From: an uncultured Christensenella sp.
GTDB taxonomy: Bacteria; Bacillota; Clostridia; Christensenellales; Borkfalkiaceae
DNA: 64,000 nt
Assembly (NCBI GenBank): GCA_910579705.1
Contig: CAJTUI010000006.1
Location: forward strand, 65,383 to 129,382
Direction: 5' to 3'
In this document: piece after piece, positions 33,738 through 42,861 of the stretch
How the letters are laid out: every line of letters starts with the position of its first letter
How positions within the stretch are numbered: position 1 is the first letter of the stretch
The notes under the pieces: model-generated
What the model was told of the DNA's origin: nothing
The model's input: the letters and a program-made list of their open reading frames with translations, nothing else
Database searches by the model: none
Made by a program: the position numbers and the translations under genes

Positions 33738-34304
33738 TTACTCCCCGACCCGCACTTTGCGCTTGCGCACCACGGGCGCAACCGTTTTTGCGAGTATCGC
33801 CGCGAGCACGGACAAAGCCGCGTCCTTGGGCATATATACAAGATTTCCGAAAATAAACAGGTTGGTAAGATTTTCAACGCCGAGAAGGCGTGCCGCGATT
33901 ATACAGTACGGAACGCCGATAACGTAGTCGGCCGCGAACGCGGCAAGCGCCGCGACTATGTATCGCCAAAGCGGGGGATTATTTTTTCCGACTATCAGGC
34001 CGCCTACTCCCGCCGCGGCGATAAAGCCGATTATGTAACCGAAAGACGGTTTTAAAACGTACGCTATTCCGCCGCCCGCGGTAAATACGGGCAAGCCGAC
34101 AAGGCCCGAAAAACAGTATACGGACATAGCGATAACGCCCTTTTTCCAGCCGAGCAACAGCCCCGCCAGCACCGACACCGCGGTCTGGAACGTAAGCGGG
34201 ACGAGCGGAAAAGGTATCTGTATGTATGTTGCGGCGACCATAAGGACGATAAACATTGCGCATTCGGCAATATCCGCCGCGAGAAATTTAGCTTTGCGTT
34301 TCAT
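33738..34304 (-). CDS. bioY: Biotin transporter BioY (ECF S-component)
   Basis: 188 residues with six hydrophobic segments. PFPLVPLTFQTAVSVLAGLL and GLVGLPVF with GGGIAYVLKPSFGYIIGF match BioY. It captures biotin and usually couples to ECF-A/A'/T. The ATG at 34304 is at the conserved N-terminus; no ribosome site precedes it, and the -10 box lies six bases upstream. Operon context: next to alr on the same strand, divergent from the ECF-S/lipoprotein pair. Confidence 0.92.
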   Translation of the reverse strand: MKRKAKFLAADIAECAMFIVLMVAATYIQIPFPLVPLTFQTAVSVLAGLLLGWKKGVIAMSVYCFSGLVGLPVFTAGGGIAYVLKPSFGYIIGFIAAAGVGGLIVGKNNPPLWRYIVAALAAFAADYVIGVPYCIIAARLLGVENLTNLFIFGNLVYMPKDAALSVLAAILAKTVAPVVRKRKVRVGE

Positions 34305-34310
34305 AACGTT

Positions 34311-34340
34311 ATTATATAATAAGGCGGTCGGCCGTGTCAA
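34311..34340 (-). promoter_or_regulatory. bioY promoter
   Basis: Minus strand: TTGACA (34335-34340), an 18-base spacer and TATAAT (34311-34316), with the start codon six bases on. No BirA-type operator was seen. Confidence 0.7.
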
Positions 34341-34344
34341 TTAC

Positions 34345-34373
34345 TTGACAAACGCTTGCGCCGATTATATTAT
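34345..34373 (+). promoter_or_regulatory. Promoter of the lipoprotein/ECF-S pair
   Basis: TTGACA (34345-34350), 17-base spacer, TATTAT (34368-34373). AAGGAG follows at about 34395. It is back-to-back with the bioY promoter. Confidence 0.75.
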
Positions 34374-34405
34374 AAATTAACGCGATTAACCGCTAAGGAG
34401 AAACT

Positions 34406-34897
34406 ATGAAAAAGATTTTAACCGCGCTTGTAACGATAATGACCGCCCTTGCCTTTTCGGGCTGTGCCGACGCGCCAATAGCAGACGGCGGCAACACCGA
34501 AATCGGGCAGGGCTATTCTATATGTTACGCTTTCACCGCCTCTTCCGACGTTACGGAAATAAACGATAAGACGGTAATGAAAGATTATATGGACGCGCTC
34601 GGCGGCGACGGGTTGCTTGAATTCGACGGATACGACGGCGATTTCGGGTTTTACATAACTTCCGTTTACGGAATAACTTCGAGAGTGGTCGCCTCCACCC
34701 CCAACTCATATACGGGCTACGACTGGGCGGTATACACCACGCTGACAGAGCTGGACGGCGCGCCCTATACCTCGGACGACGCGTTTATATACGGCGGGGT
34801 CACGCTGTACAAAAGCAGTTACGGTGTTTCGGGCCTGCCCTGCGTGGAAGGACATACGTACGCGCTTGTCTACGAACTGTCGTCAATGAGCTGGTAA
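34406..34897 (+). CDS. DUF4430-like lipoprotein
   Basis: 163 residues. A signal peptide ends in the lipobox LAFSGC (Cys about residue 20). The mature part starts with DGGNTEIGQG and has the beta-rich layout of DUF4430, a domain related to the transcobalamin C-terminal domain. It lies at the start of a promoter and three bases ahead of an ECF S-component gene. A ligand-capture role for a vitamin is inferred from that pair. Family match is moderate. Confidence 0.65.
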   Translation: MKKILTALVTIMTALAFSGCADAPIADGGNTEIGQGYSICYAFTASSDVTEINDKTVMKDYMDALGGDGLLEFDGYDGDFGFYITSVYGITSRVVASTPNSYTGYDWAVYTTLTELDGAPYTSDDAFIYGGVTLYKSSYGVSGLPCVEGHTYALVYELSSMSW

Positions 34898-34900
34898 ACG

Positions 34901-35656
34901 GTGAACGGTAAAAAACGCTTGCCGCCCTCGGCGGAAATTGCATATATTGCGGTTATGTGCGCGCTCTTAATCGGCGGCCAGTACGTATTCTCGTTCGTTG
35001 CGGGCGTGGAAATCGTCACCCTGCTTTTAATGTGCTTTTCGTTCGTGTTCGGTGCAAGGTGCGGAACGGTTTGCGCGGTTGCGTTCTCGCTGCTGCGTTG
35101 CGCGGTGTTCGGGTTCTACCCAACCGCCGTAATCCTGTATCTCGTCTACTACCCTCTTCTGTCCGCCGCGGCGGCAGGGCTGGGCAGGCTGGAAAACGAG
35201 TATAAAAGCCCGCGCGCGCCGTTTATCGCGGCGGTAAACATACTGCTTTTAACGCTTGCGGCGGCGTGCGTATTGTGCTTTGCGCTGGACTTAATCAAAG
35301 TGTCGCGCGTGTATAAGGTCACTGTAAACGTTTTGCTGTGGTTACTGTTTTCGATTTGCGCCGCGCTGTGCGCCGCGTTTGACTTTGCCTACATATCGGG
35401 TAAAAAGAAGGGCGGAAACCCCGAAATTTTAAAAACGGTAACCGCCGCGGGCGTTGCGGCCGTGTGCACCGTTATGTTTACTCTTCTGGACGATATAATT
35501 ACGCCGCTATTCTGGGGCTACTCCGAAAGAACCGCGCTTGCGTACTTCTACGCCTCGTTCACGGCGATGTTGCCGCAGACGGTTTGCGCGGCCGTAAGCG
35601 TTGCAACGCTGTTTCTTCCGCTGACCGCGGCAATGAAACGCGCGAAAAGAATATAA
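34901..35656 (+). CDS. ECF transporter S-component-like membrane protein
   Basis: 251 residues with a GTG start and six or more hydrophobic segments; EIAYIAVMCALLIGGQYVFS and FVFGARCGTVCAVAFSLL are typical of ECF S-components. It is three bases after the lipoprotein gene and lacks a clear ribosome site, so it is probably translationally coupled. The substrate is unknown; pairing with a DUF4430 lipoprotein suggests a vitamin such as a cobalamin-type compound. Confidence 0.75.
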   Translation: MNGKKRLPPSAEIAYIAVMCALLIGGQYVFSFVAGVEIVTLLLMCFSFVFGARCGTVCAVAFSLLRCAVFGFYPTAVILYLVYYPLLSAAAAGLGRLENEYKSPRAPFIAAVNILLLTLAAACVLCFALDLIKVSRVYKVTVNVLLWLLFSICAALCAAFDFAYISGKKKGGNPEILKTVTAAGVAAVCTVMFTLLDDIITPLFWGYSERTALAYFYASFTAMLPQTVCAAVSVATLFLPLTAAMKRAKRI

Positions 35657-35661
35657 AATTC

Positions 35662-35690
35662 AGGCGGGGCGCGTCAATCGCGCTCCGCCT
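35662..35690. terminator. Terminator between the ECF-S and MATE genes
   Basis: A 12-bp stem (35662-35673 with 35679-35690, one G-U pair) around TCAAT, then CTTTTTCTT. It overlaps the last codons of the convergent MATE gene. Confidence 0.8.
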
Positions 35691-37083
35691 CTTTTTCTTG
35701 TTTGGGTTTAAGTTTTTTAAAATACAGCACGGTGAGCACCACCGCGACTATTATCGCGACGAAATCCGATACGGGCGCGGCCCAGAGCACACCGTCTATA
35801 CCGTAAAACATCGGCAATATACAGGCCAGCGGCACGAAACATACAATGTCGCGCACGACCGATGCGATTACCGCGAGCACGGGCCTGCCAGCCGCCTGAA
35901 AGAAAATGGACGACATTTTTATTGTCAGGGTAAAGGTTATAAACATCAGAAAGATTCTGAAAAGCTTGACTGCAAAGTCCCAGTACATCTCCGTGTCTAT
36001 ACCCTGCGCGGGGTCGGGCTCGCCGAATATTCCCGCGACGGCGCGGGGCGCGGCCTCGAAAAGAATTGTCGCGGTTATGCTTACGGTGAGCGTGCAGATA
36101 AGTATGTAAAGATAAATCTTTTTGACCCTGTCCGTATTGTCCGCGCCAACGTTATAGCCGATAATCGGCTGACAGCCCAAAACTATGCCGACGACAATGC
36201 TTATAACGACCGTAAACACCTTACTCTCCACTGCGATAAGCGCGATGGGTATATCCTTACCGTAGGGCGACATTGCGCCGTATTTGGAAAGCATAACGTT
36301 GCACAGCACGGATATTACGACTATCGTCATCTGGGTAATGAACGAGGACACGCCCAGTTTTAAAGCGTGAACGAAAACCTTGAAGTCGGGTATCAGACTT
36401 TTAAGAGAAAGCTTGAACGTTTTGGTGAAAAACGTGAAGTACACGGCGCAAATGACAAGCGAAACCGTCTGACCCGCGACCGTGGCCCACGCCGCGCCCG
36501 CCATTCCGAGTTTTAAAACGATTATAAACAACGCGTCCAGAACTATGTTTGTCGCCGCGCCCGCAAGCATAGAGGCCATTGCCCAGGCGGGACTTCCGTC
36601 CGAACGCATAACTCCGTTCATCATATTCATAGCCATATACACGGGAAAAAAGCCGAGGATTATTACAAAGTATTCCGAGGCAAGGCCTATGCTGTTTTCA
36701 GATGCGCCGAAAAGCGTTAACACGGGAATTTTGAGCGGGTAAAACAGGGCCATCAACAACAGGCCCGAAATTATTGTGAGCGTAAGCCCGCTGCCTATCG
36801 CCTTGTGCGCTTTCTCCGCGTCGTTACGGCCCTGACAGATATTGAGATACGCGGCGCAACCGTCGCCGAAACACCAGGCGAACGCCTGAGAAATTACAAA
36901 CAGCGGAAACACGACGCCCGTCGCGGCGTTGCCTAAAACGCTAAGCTCGCTGTTGCCGATAAATATCTGGTCTACTATATTGTACAATGCGCTGACAAGC
37001 AACGATAAAACGCAGGGCACGGAAAATTTGAGCATAAGTTTGGGTATATTGCCCGTGCCCAGATATTTGTTTTCTTCTTCCAT
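35674..37083 (-). CDS. MATE family efflux transporter
   Basis: 469 residues with about twelve hydrophobic segments. The opening LMLKFSVPCVLSLLVSALYN and VDQIFIGNSELSVLGNAATG, and in the second half GCQPIIGYNVGA, are typical of MATE multidrug/Na+ antiporters. The gene starts three bases after the stop of the membrane-protein gene upstream; substrate is unknown. Confidence 0.92.
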   Translation of the reverse strand: MEEENKYLGTGNIPKLMLKFSVPCVLSLLVSALYNIVDQIFIGNSELSVLGNAATGVVFPLFVISQAFAWCFGDGCAAYLNICQGRNDAEKAHKAIGSGLTLTIISGLLLMALFYPLKIPVLTLFGASENSIGLASEYFVIILGFFPVYMAMNMMNGVMRSDGSPAWAMASMLAGAATNIVLDALFIIVLKLGMAGAAWATVAGQTVSLVICAVYFTFFTKTFKLSLKSLIPDFKVFVHALKLGVSSFITQMTIVVISVLCNVMLSKYGAMSPYGKDIPIALIAVESKVFTVVISIVVGIVLGCQPIIGYNVGADNTDRVKKIYLYILICTLTVSITATILFEAAPRAVAGIFGEPDPAQGIDTEMYWDFAVKLFRIFLMFITFTLTIKMSSIFFQAAGRPVLAVIASVVRDIVCFVPLACILPMFYGIDGVLWAAPVSDFVAIIVAVVLTVLYFKKLKPKQEKEAERD

Positions 37084-37086
37084 TCT

Positions 37087-38277
37087 TCACCTGCCGAAAC
37101 GTACGAAATCCACAGCCTTGGATATTGCAAAGCTGAAAGTATAAAAGCCCAATACAAAAAAGAAACCGAACCCCGCGGCGAAGGGCGTGCAATGGGTCAG
37201 AACGTGCAGAAAAGTTATTTCGTTTTTCATAAGCTCGGTTTCTATCCACACGTACGCCATAGGCGGCATAACCAAGAGCACAACGGAAAATACGAACGGT
37301 ATCCCCACCTCCGACACAAGCGGAATATCCGAAAAAATATTACAAAACACAAGCCCCGACATAAGCAGAAAAAACACGCCTATAATCGGCGGCAGCTGAG
37401 GTATCCACAGATAGTGCGCGACAATCGCCAAGACAGAGACCGCCACTATGCCCAGCGCCACTATTATAAACGGTATTTCACGCGCAAAATTGAATTTTCC
37501 GCGCTTTTCTTCGTTTTTCTCGACCGTGACTTTACCGCCGAACGCCTTGTTTAAACAGACAAACAAATTCTTCGGCAGATTTTTGGGGTATACAAATTCT
37601 TTGCCGTCTATCGTAAAGACGAGATGCAACATATCGTATTGTTTCGAGATTGTCAGCGAAACCGCGCTGCGGAGAAACGGATATATCTGGCCGTATACCT
37701 TCAGTATAACGTATTCCCCGGTAACGTCTATTGCGCACTCTATGAGCTTGTTGGAGTCCGCACGGTCGATTTCCTCTTTAAATTTACGGTTAAAGTGTCT
37801 GTCAGCCGCGTCCCTGCCGCGGATAAAATTATGCCTGAAACCCCAGCGCACGAATTTACCCCACGCGCCGAAATACGAAACAAGCAATATCGCCGAGCAA
37901 GCCGCAACTATTATTAACGAAGGCAGCATTGAAAGCGCGACCTTGCCCGCGTCCGCCTCGGTCGACATTCTGTAAATAAAACTTACCGAAAACCAAAGTA
38001 TCAGCAAAGCGGCAAGCGCGACCAAAAACAAGCCCTGAAACGAAATGCGCGCACGGCGTTTCATATCGGGCGATAAATCTATCCAGCTCCTGCCGTCGCT
38101 CCAAGAAAACACCGTTTCACCGAAGTCGTCTTTATAGCCCGCATATGACGGCAAACCGCGCAAAAATTCGCGGTCAGGCATATCGAGGTATTCCATAAAG
38201 CCCCGGCGTCCGTATTCCGTTGAGCGCTCCGTATGACCGGCTTTTATTTTTTTCTTTCTCTTTTTCTGACTGCCCAT
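37087..38277 (-). CDS. Membrane protein of unknown function
   Basis: 396 residues. Hydrophobic segments are near 80-105 and 115-140, then a soluble ~110-residue part (AIDVTGEYVILKVYGQIYPF, then ISKQYDMLHLVFTIDGKEFVYPKNL), then about five more segments from 265 to 390. The soluble part has the pattern of a YcxB-like domain. The gene precedes the MATE gene by three bases. No ribosome site is seen at the first ATG; a start at residue 28 (MEYLDM) is equally possible. Confidence 0.65.
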   Translation of the reverse strand: MGSQKKRKKKIKAGHTERSTEYGRRGFMEYLDMPDREFLRGLPSYAGYKDDFGETVFSWSDGRSWIDLSPDMKRRARISFQGLFLVALAALLILWFSVSFIYRMSTEADAGKVALSMLPSLIIVAACSAILLVSYFGAWGKFVRWGFRHNFIRGRDAADRHFNRKFKEEIDRADSNKLIECAIDVTGEYVILKVYGQIYPFLRSAVSLTISKQYDMLHLVFTIDGKEFVYPKNLPKNLFVCLNKAFGGKVTVEKNEEKRGKFNFAREIPFIIVALGIVAVSVLAIVAHYLWIPQLPPIIGVFFLLMSGLVFCNIFSDIPLVSEVGIPFVFSVVLLVMPPMAYVWIETELMKNEITFLHVLTHCTPFAAGFGFFFVLGFYTFSFAISKAVDFVRFGR

Positions 38278-38290
38278 AAGACAAAAAATT

Positions 38291-38315
38291 AACGGCGGAA
38301 ACGCACTCCGCCGTT
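38291..38315 (-). terminator. Terminator after guaA
   Basis: AACGGCGGA (38291-38299) and TCCGCCGTT (38307-38315); the minus-strand product continues as AATTTTTT (38283-38290). Confidence 0.75.
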
Positions 38316-38326
38316 TAAAAGTTTAA

Positions 38327-39868
38327 TCACTCCCATTCTATCGTTGCGGGAGGTTTGGATGTAATGTCGTAAACAATGCGGTTTATATGTTTGACTTCGT
38401 TGACAATTCTGTTGGAAACCTTTTCCAGAACGTCGTAGGGAATTCTGGAAAAGTCAGCGGTCATAAAATCGTTAGTTGATACGCCGCGCAGAGCCAGCGT
38501 ATAATCGTAAGTTCTTCCGTCGCCCATCACGCCGACCGAACGCATATTCGTAAGCACGGCAAAATACTGGTTTATATCGCGGTCAAGACCGGCGTTTGCT
38601 ATTTCCTCGCGGAATATCGCGTCCGCCTCCTGTAATACGGCGACCTTGTCGGGGGTGATATCCCCGATTATTCTTATAGCCAGTCCCGGTCCGGGGAAGG
38701 GCTGACGCCAAACGAGTTTTTCGTCCAAACCGAGCGCAATGCCGAGTTTACGAACCTCGTCTTTAAACAGCATTCTCAGCGGCTCGATTATTTCCTTAAA
38801 ATCAACGTAATCGGGCAGACCGCCAACGTTATGGTGAGATTTTATTACCGCGGCGTCGCCGAAGCCCGACTCGATAACGTCGGGATAAATCGTTCCCTGT
38901 ACAAGGAAATCGACTTTGCCTATTTTTTTCGCCTCTTCCTCGAACACGCGGATAAATTCTTCGCCTATAATCTTGCGCTTCGCCTCCGGCTCCGTAACGT
39001 CTTTAAGTTTAGTTAAAAAACGCTTGCCGGCGTTTACGCGCACAAAATTCACTCCGCTGTCCGCAAACGCCTCTTCGACTTCGTCACCCTCGTTTTTGCG
39101 CATAAGACCGTGGTCGACAAAAATGCAGGTAAGCTGTCCGCCGATTGCCTTTGCAAGCAGCTTGCACGCAACCGAGCTGTCGACGCCGCCCGACAACGCA
39201 AGCAACGCCTTGCCGCCGCCAACCTTTTCGCGTATTTCACGTATGGCCGTCTGGGCGTATTCTTCCATAGTCCAGTCGCCGCTGCAACCGCACACGTTAT
39301 AGAGGAAATTACCCAGCATACCGAACCCCTCTTCCGTATGATTGACCTCGGGGTGGAACTGTACGCCGTAGAATTTTTTCTCGGCGTGTTCAATCGCAGC
39401 ATAAGGGCATTTATCGCTGTGCCCCACTGCGCGGAACCCTTCCGGCAGGGTTGCGATATGGTCGTTATGGCTCATCCAGACGACAGACTTTTTCTTTAAA
39501 TGCCTGAAAAGCGGAGATTTTGTATCGAACACGCAATCCGTCCTGCCGAACTCGGCGGCCGCCGTCTCGTTTGCCTCTTCGATTTTACCGCCGAGGCCGT
39601 AGACCAAAAACTGCGCGCCGTAGCAAATACCGAGAATGGGCACGCCCAGCTCGAAAATTTCTTTATCCATTCTCGGGGAATTTTCGAGATAGACCGAATT
39701 AGGCCCGCCCGTGAATATAATGCCCTTCGGGTCCATACTGCGGATTTCTTCGATAGGCGTCTTGTAAGACTTTACTTCGCAGTAAATTTTGTGCTCGCGC
39801 ACTCTTCTTGCTATTAGCTGATTGTACTGTCCGCCGAAATCCAGCACCAAAATCTTCTGATGTGTCAT
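38327..39868 (-). CDS. guaA: GMP synthase (glutamine-hydrolysing)
   Basis: 513 residues of usual length. The glutaminase part has the nucleophile in GICYGAQ and FHPEVNHTE; the ATP-pyrophosphatase has LSGGVDSSV and the dimerisation domain ends in GWRQPFPGPGL (as VWRQPFPGPGLAIR). It amidates XMP to GMP. guaB lies upstream on the same strand, 64 bases away, with a hairpin between them. Confidence 0.97.
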   Translation of the reverse strand: MTHQKILVLDFGGQYNQLIARRVREHKIYCEVKSYKTPIEEIRSMDPKGIIFTGGPNSVYLENSPRMDKEIFELGVPILGICYGAQFLVYGLGGKIEEANETAAAEFGRTDCVFDTKSPLFRHLKKKSVVWMSHNDHIATLPEGFRAVGHSDKCPYAAIEHAEKKFYGVQFHPEVNHTEEGFGMLGNFLYNVCGCSGDWTMEEYAQTAIREIREKVGGGKALLALSGGVDSSVACKLLAKAIGGQLTCIFVDHGLMRKNEGDEVEEAFADSGVNFVRVNAGKRFLTKLKDVTEPEAKRKIIGEEFIRVFEEEAKKIGKVDFLVQGTIYPDVIESGFGDAAVIKSHHNVGGLPDYVDFKEIIEPLRMLFKDEVRKLGIALGLDEKLVWRQPFPGPGLAIRIIGDITPDKVAVLQEADAIFREEIANAGLDRDINQYFAVLTNMRSVGVMGDGRTYDYTLALRGVSTNDFMTADFSRIPYDVLEKVSNRIVNEVKHINRIVYDITSKPPATIEWE

Positions 39869-39897
39869 AAAATCCTCTTTATTATATTTGTAAAATC

Positions 39898-39926
39898 AAG
39901 ACCGCCAAAAAAATTTAAGCGGTCTT
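39898..39926. terminator. Hairpin between guaB and guaA
   Basis: AAGACCGC (39898-39905) with GCGGTCTT (39919-39926). The U-run on the minus strand is short, so read-through from guaB into guaA is likely. Confidence 0.45.
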
Positions 39927-39932
39927 TTAAAA

Positions 39933-41387
39933 TTAATTCTTGGGTGAATAGTTGGGCGCTTCCTTGGTGATGGAAATGTCGTGCGGGTGCGATTCCGCAA
40001 GCGACGCCGCGGTCATTTTAACAAACTTCGCGTCCTTTCTCAGTTTCTCTACGGTTGCGCAACCCGTATATCCCATACCCGCGCGGAGGCCGCCCATAAG
40101 CTGGAATATTATATCGGAAAGCACGCCGCGGTAGGGAACCCTGCCTTCAACGCCTTCGGGAACGAACTTTTTCGCGTCCGCCTGAAAATATCTGTCCTTA
40201 CTGCCCTTAGCCATTGCGGGAAGAGAGCCCATTCCGCGGTAGGACTTGAAGCTTCTGCCCTGATAAATTTCAAGCTCGCCGGGCGACTCCGCCGTGCCCG
40301 CAAACAGCGAACCTATCATAACCGCGCTTGCGCCCGCGCCAAGTGCCTTGACTATATCGCCGGAGTACTTAATGCCGCCGTCCGCGATAATGCGCTTGCC
40401 GAGCTTGTCCGCCTGCTCCGCGCAGTCCATAACCGCCGTGAGCTGGGGCATACCAATACCCGCGACGATTCTGGTAGTACAGATAGAGCCGGGGCCGATA
40501 CCTACTTTAACTACGTCCGCGCCCGCCTCGATAAGGTCGCGCGTGGCGTCCGCCGTGACGACGTTGCCCGCGACGAGCGGCAGGTCGGGATATGCTTTTT
40601 TAACTTTGGCAACCGCCTCTACAATGCCCTTGGAATGGCCGTGAGCGGAGTCAAGAACCACGAGGTCTACCTTTGCCTGTACGAGGGCGGCAACCCTGTC
40701 CAGCACGTCCGCCGAACCGCCGATAGCGGCCGCGGCCAGAAGCCTGCCCTTCTTGTCCCTTGCGCTGTTGGGATACTGAATGGATTTTTCTATATCTTTA
40801 ATGGTGATAAGACCTTTGAGATAGCCGTTTTTATCTACTATGGGAAGTTTCTCTATTCTATGCTTGCCCAAAATTTTCTGGGCCTCGTCCAAAGAAGTGC
40901 CTTCGGGCGCGGTGACAAGCCTGTCCTTTGTCATAACGTTCGCGATAGGCTGGTCGAAATTAGTTTCGAACCTCAAATCGCGGTTGGTGAGAATACCGAC
41001 AAGCTTTCCGCCCTCGGTAATGGGAACGCCGCTTATCTTGTATTTTGCCATAAGTTCGCACGCGGCTTTGACGGGCGCGTCGGGCGTGAGATGGAACGGG
41101 TCCGTAATGACGCCGTGCTCGCTCCTCTTGACCTTATCTACCTGCAACGCCTGTTCCTCGATAGACATATTCTTGTGTATAACGCCGATACCGCCTTCTC
41201 TCGCCATTGCGATAGCAAGCTTGCTTTCCGTAACGGTGTCCATCGCCGCGCTTATAAGGGGGATGTTGAGATTAATCCCTTCGCAAAGCGTAGTGCGCAA
41301 ATCCACCGTTGAAGGCAATACGTCGGACGCGGCCGGCACAAGCAACACGTCGTCGAAAGTGAGTGCTTCTTTGACAATTTTACTCAT
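39933..41387 (-). CDS. guaB: IMP dehydrogenase
   Basis: 484 residues. Two CBS domains lie near 95-200 (ISGVPITEGGKLVGILTNRD). The catalytic loop GPGSICTTRIVAG carries the Cys near residue 305, and SYRGMGSLPAM and KKFVPEGVEGRVPYRG are present. It oxidises IMP to XMP, one step before GuaA. The gene follows a secreted-type protein gene by 35 bases. Confidence 0.97.
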   Translation of the reverse strand: MSKIVKEALTFDDVLLVPAASDVLPSTVDLRTTLCEGINLNIPLISAAMDTVTESKLAIAMAREGGIGVIHKNMSIEEQALQVDKVKRSEHGVITDPFHLTPDAPVKAACELMAKYKISGVPITEGGKLVGILTNRDLRFETNFDQPIANVMTKDRLVTAPEGTSLDEAQKILGKHRIEKLPIVDKNGYLKGLITIKDIEKSIQYPNSARDKKGRLLAAAAIGGSADVLDRVAALVQAKVDLVVLDSAHGHSKGIVEAVAKVKKAYPDLPLVAGNVVTADATRDLIEAGADVVKVGIGPGSICTTRIVAGIGMPQLTAVMDCAEQADKLGKRIIADGGIKYSGDIVKALGAGASAVMIGSLFAGTAESPGELEIYQGRSFKSYRGMGSLPAMAKGSKDRYFQADAKKFVPEGVEGRVPYRGVLSDIIFQLMGGLRAGMGYTGCATVEKLRKDAKFVKMTAASLAESHPHDISITKEAPNYSPKN

Positions 41388-41422
41388 AGTCTGCTCCTTT
41401 GATTTTTTCGTGAAGTTAAGTT

Positions 41423-42004
41423 TTATACGTAGTTTTTAAGTAAATTAATTAAGTTTCTGACCTGAACGGTCTGCTCGTACTCCGAAAGCGCGCCAATCAC
41501 GCTCTTTGCGGCGATACCGTCCCGTCTTTCGGCAATCTCTATCGCAAGTTTGGTGAACGCCGCAGGCCCGCCCTGCTTTGCCGATGTCAGCGATGACTGA
41601 AAATCCCCGCCCCGATACTGCGCCGCGGCAAGACTGCCGCAAATATACGCCTTATAGCTCTGTCTGTATTTGCCGAGTTCGTCATTGCCGAAAGCCTTGT
41701 CCTTGCTCTCGCACAACTCGCCGAACTGCGCGTGCGAAGATAGCGCGCCGCAATATTTAATCACGTGCCCGTCTTTGCCGGAAAGTATCCCGTCCTCGGC
41801 GCAACGCGCCAGATCGTATACGTTGTCAGTACGCTTATAACGTAAATCCGCGCAGGTAACTGCAAACGAATAATTGCCGGTTTTTTCGCAGGCGGTCGCC
41901 ATAGTCTGGGGCGAGCACAAAATCCAGAGCGAAAACACCGCCAGAGCGGTCACGGCTATTGCTGCTATTGTTATAAGCGCGGTTCTTAAAATAACTTTAT
42001 TCAT
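41423..42004 (-). CDS. Membrane-anchored helical-repeat protein
   Basis: 193 residues. One N-terminal hydrophobic segment (about 8-33) acts as anchor, then an extracytoplasmic helical domain with several Cys, suggestive of TPR/SEL1-like helical pairs (YSFAVTCADLRY, then YDLARCAEDGIL). No known function. It has its own start 35 bases upstream of guaB; cotranscription with guaB is possible. Confidence 0.6.
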   Translation of the reverse strand: MNKVILRTALITIAAIAVTALAVFSLWILCSPQTMATACEKTGNYSFAVTCADLRYKRTDNVYDLARCAEDGILSGKDGHVIKYCGALSSHAQFGELCESKDKAFGNDELGKYRQSYKAYICGSLAAAQYRGGDFQSSLTSAKQGGPAAFTKLAIEIAERRDGIAAKSVIGALSEYEQTVQVRNLINLLKNYV

Positions 42005-42163
42005 TTTAATTTTTTCAAAAGTATATTAGAGTTATTTTATCATACGCGAAAATAAAATGCAACTGTTTGAATAAATTCTTCTCAGCGTAACCGCAAAAAA
42101 ATAAAACTTAACTATTTATGCGCGTTTTATTCTTAACGCGGGTTTTATGAAATATATTGAAGT

Positions 42164-42811
42164 ATGAGAAAATTTGTATTACTGTCTGTTTTTATCTGCC
42201 TTGTATGCTTTATTTCGGGTTGCGCAAAGACCGTGAACTATCTCGATTACGTTTCCGAAAAGCGCACCGACATTTACCTCTACTCCGACGACGGAGTGGA
42301 AATCAAAGTCTATATCTCCGAAAAGGAAACGCCCTACACCTCCGACGGTATCAAGGGAGAAATGACCAAGCTGACCGAAATCTTCGTAACCCTGCCGAGA
42401 AACTACGAGGAAGTGACCGTGAGCGCGGGAAACGCCAACGGCGATATGAACTACCGCGCCGTGGAAAACTGCTACTACCTGTCCTCTTCGGACGCGGGAA
42501 TAAGCGGCGAAAGCGTGGAAATTACGCTGACTCTGGGCGGCGAAAGCAATACCTACAACGCCGTGAACGTGCTCTATAAAGGCGTTATGGATTGCGACGG
42601 CGCGTTGAAATGCGTGCTTGACCACAGCCCCGAGCTCTTCTCCTCTCTGACCGAAAACGGCGTGTTCTGCGGCGAGATTTACGTGAGGCTGATATACGAC
42701 GAAGGGTGCTACTACTACGTTGGCATATGCGACAGAAACAAAAAAATCACCGCGCACCTCGTTGACGGAGTACGCGGAAAAATAATCGCGGTCAAAGAAA
42801 TTCAGGGCTGA
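42164..42811 (+). CDS. Lipoprotein of unknown function
   Basis: 215 residues with a lipobox CFISGC (Cys about residue 20) after a hydrophobic signal. The mature protein is acidic with a Tyr-rich C-terminus and is probably beta-rich. No known domain. It stands alone between divergent genes and ends at a terminator. Confidence 0.65.
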   Translation: MRKFVLLSVFICLVCFISGCAKTVNYLDYVSEKRTDIYLYSDDGVEIKVYISEKETPYTSDGIKGEMTKLTEIFVTLPRNYEEVTVSAGNANGDMNYRAVENCYYLSSSDAGISGESVEITLTLGGESNTYNAVNVLYKGVMDCDGALKCVLDHSPELFSSLTENGVFCGEIYVRLIYDEGCYYYVGICDRNKKITAHLVDGVRGKIIAVKEIQG

Positions 42812-42824
42812 AGGATCAATGCCG

Positions 42825-42853
42825 ACGGCGGGTTGCATATAGCAACCCGCCGT
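42825..42853. terminator. Terminator between the lipoprotein and hemW
   Basis: ACGGCGGGTTGC (42825-42836) pairs with GCAACCCGCCGT (42842-42853) around ATATA; T-rich sequence follows. Confidence 0.8.
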
Positions 42854-42861
42854 ATATTTTG

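Noticed and set aside
33738..34340. bioY start 36 bases upstream
   Set aside because: The added residues are not conserved and cover the -10 promoter box; the ATG at 34304 fits the family start.
39869..39932. Purine riboswitch between guaB and guaA
   Set aside because: Only a simple hairpin is there; the gap is too short for an aptamer and no conserved purine-switch core was seen.
39981..41312. Long open frame on the plus strand opposite guaB (443 codons)
   Set aside because: guaB has all IMP dehydrogenase motifs; the opposite frame has no known domain and reflects codon bias.
41388..41422. Promoter or riboswitch ahead of guaB
   Set aside because: Only 35 bases separate it from the upstream gene and no convincing promoter or aptamer could be made out.
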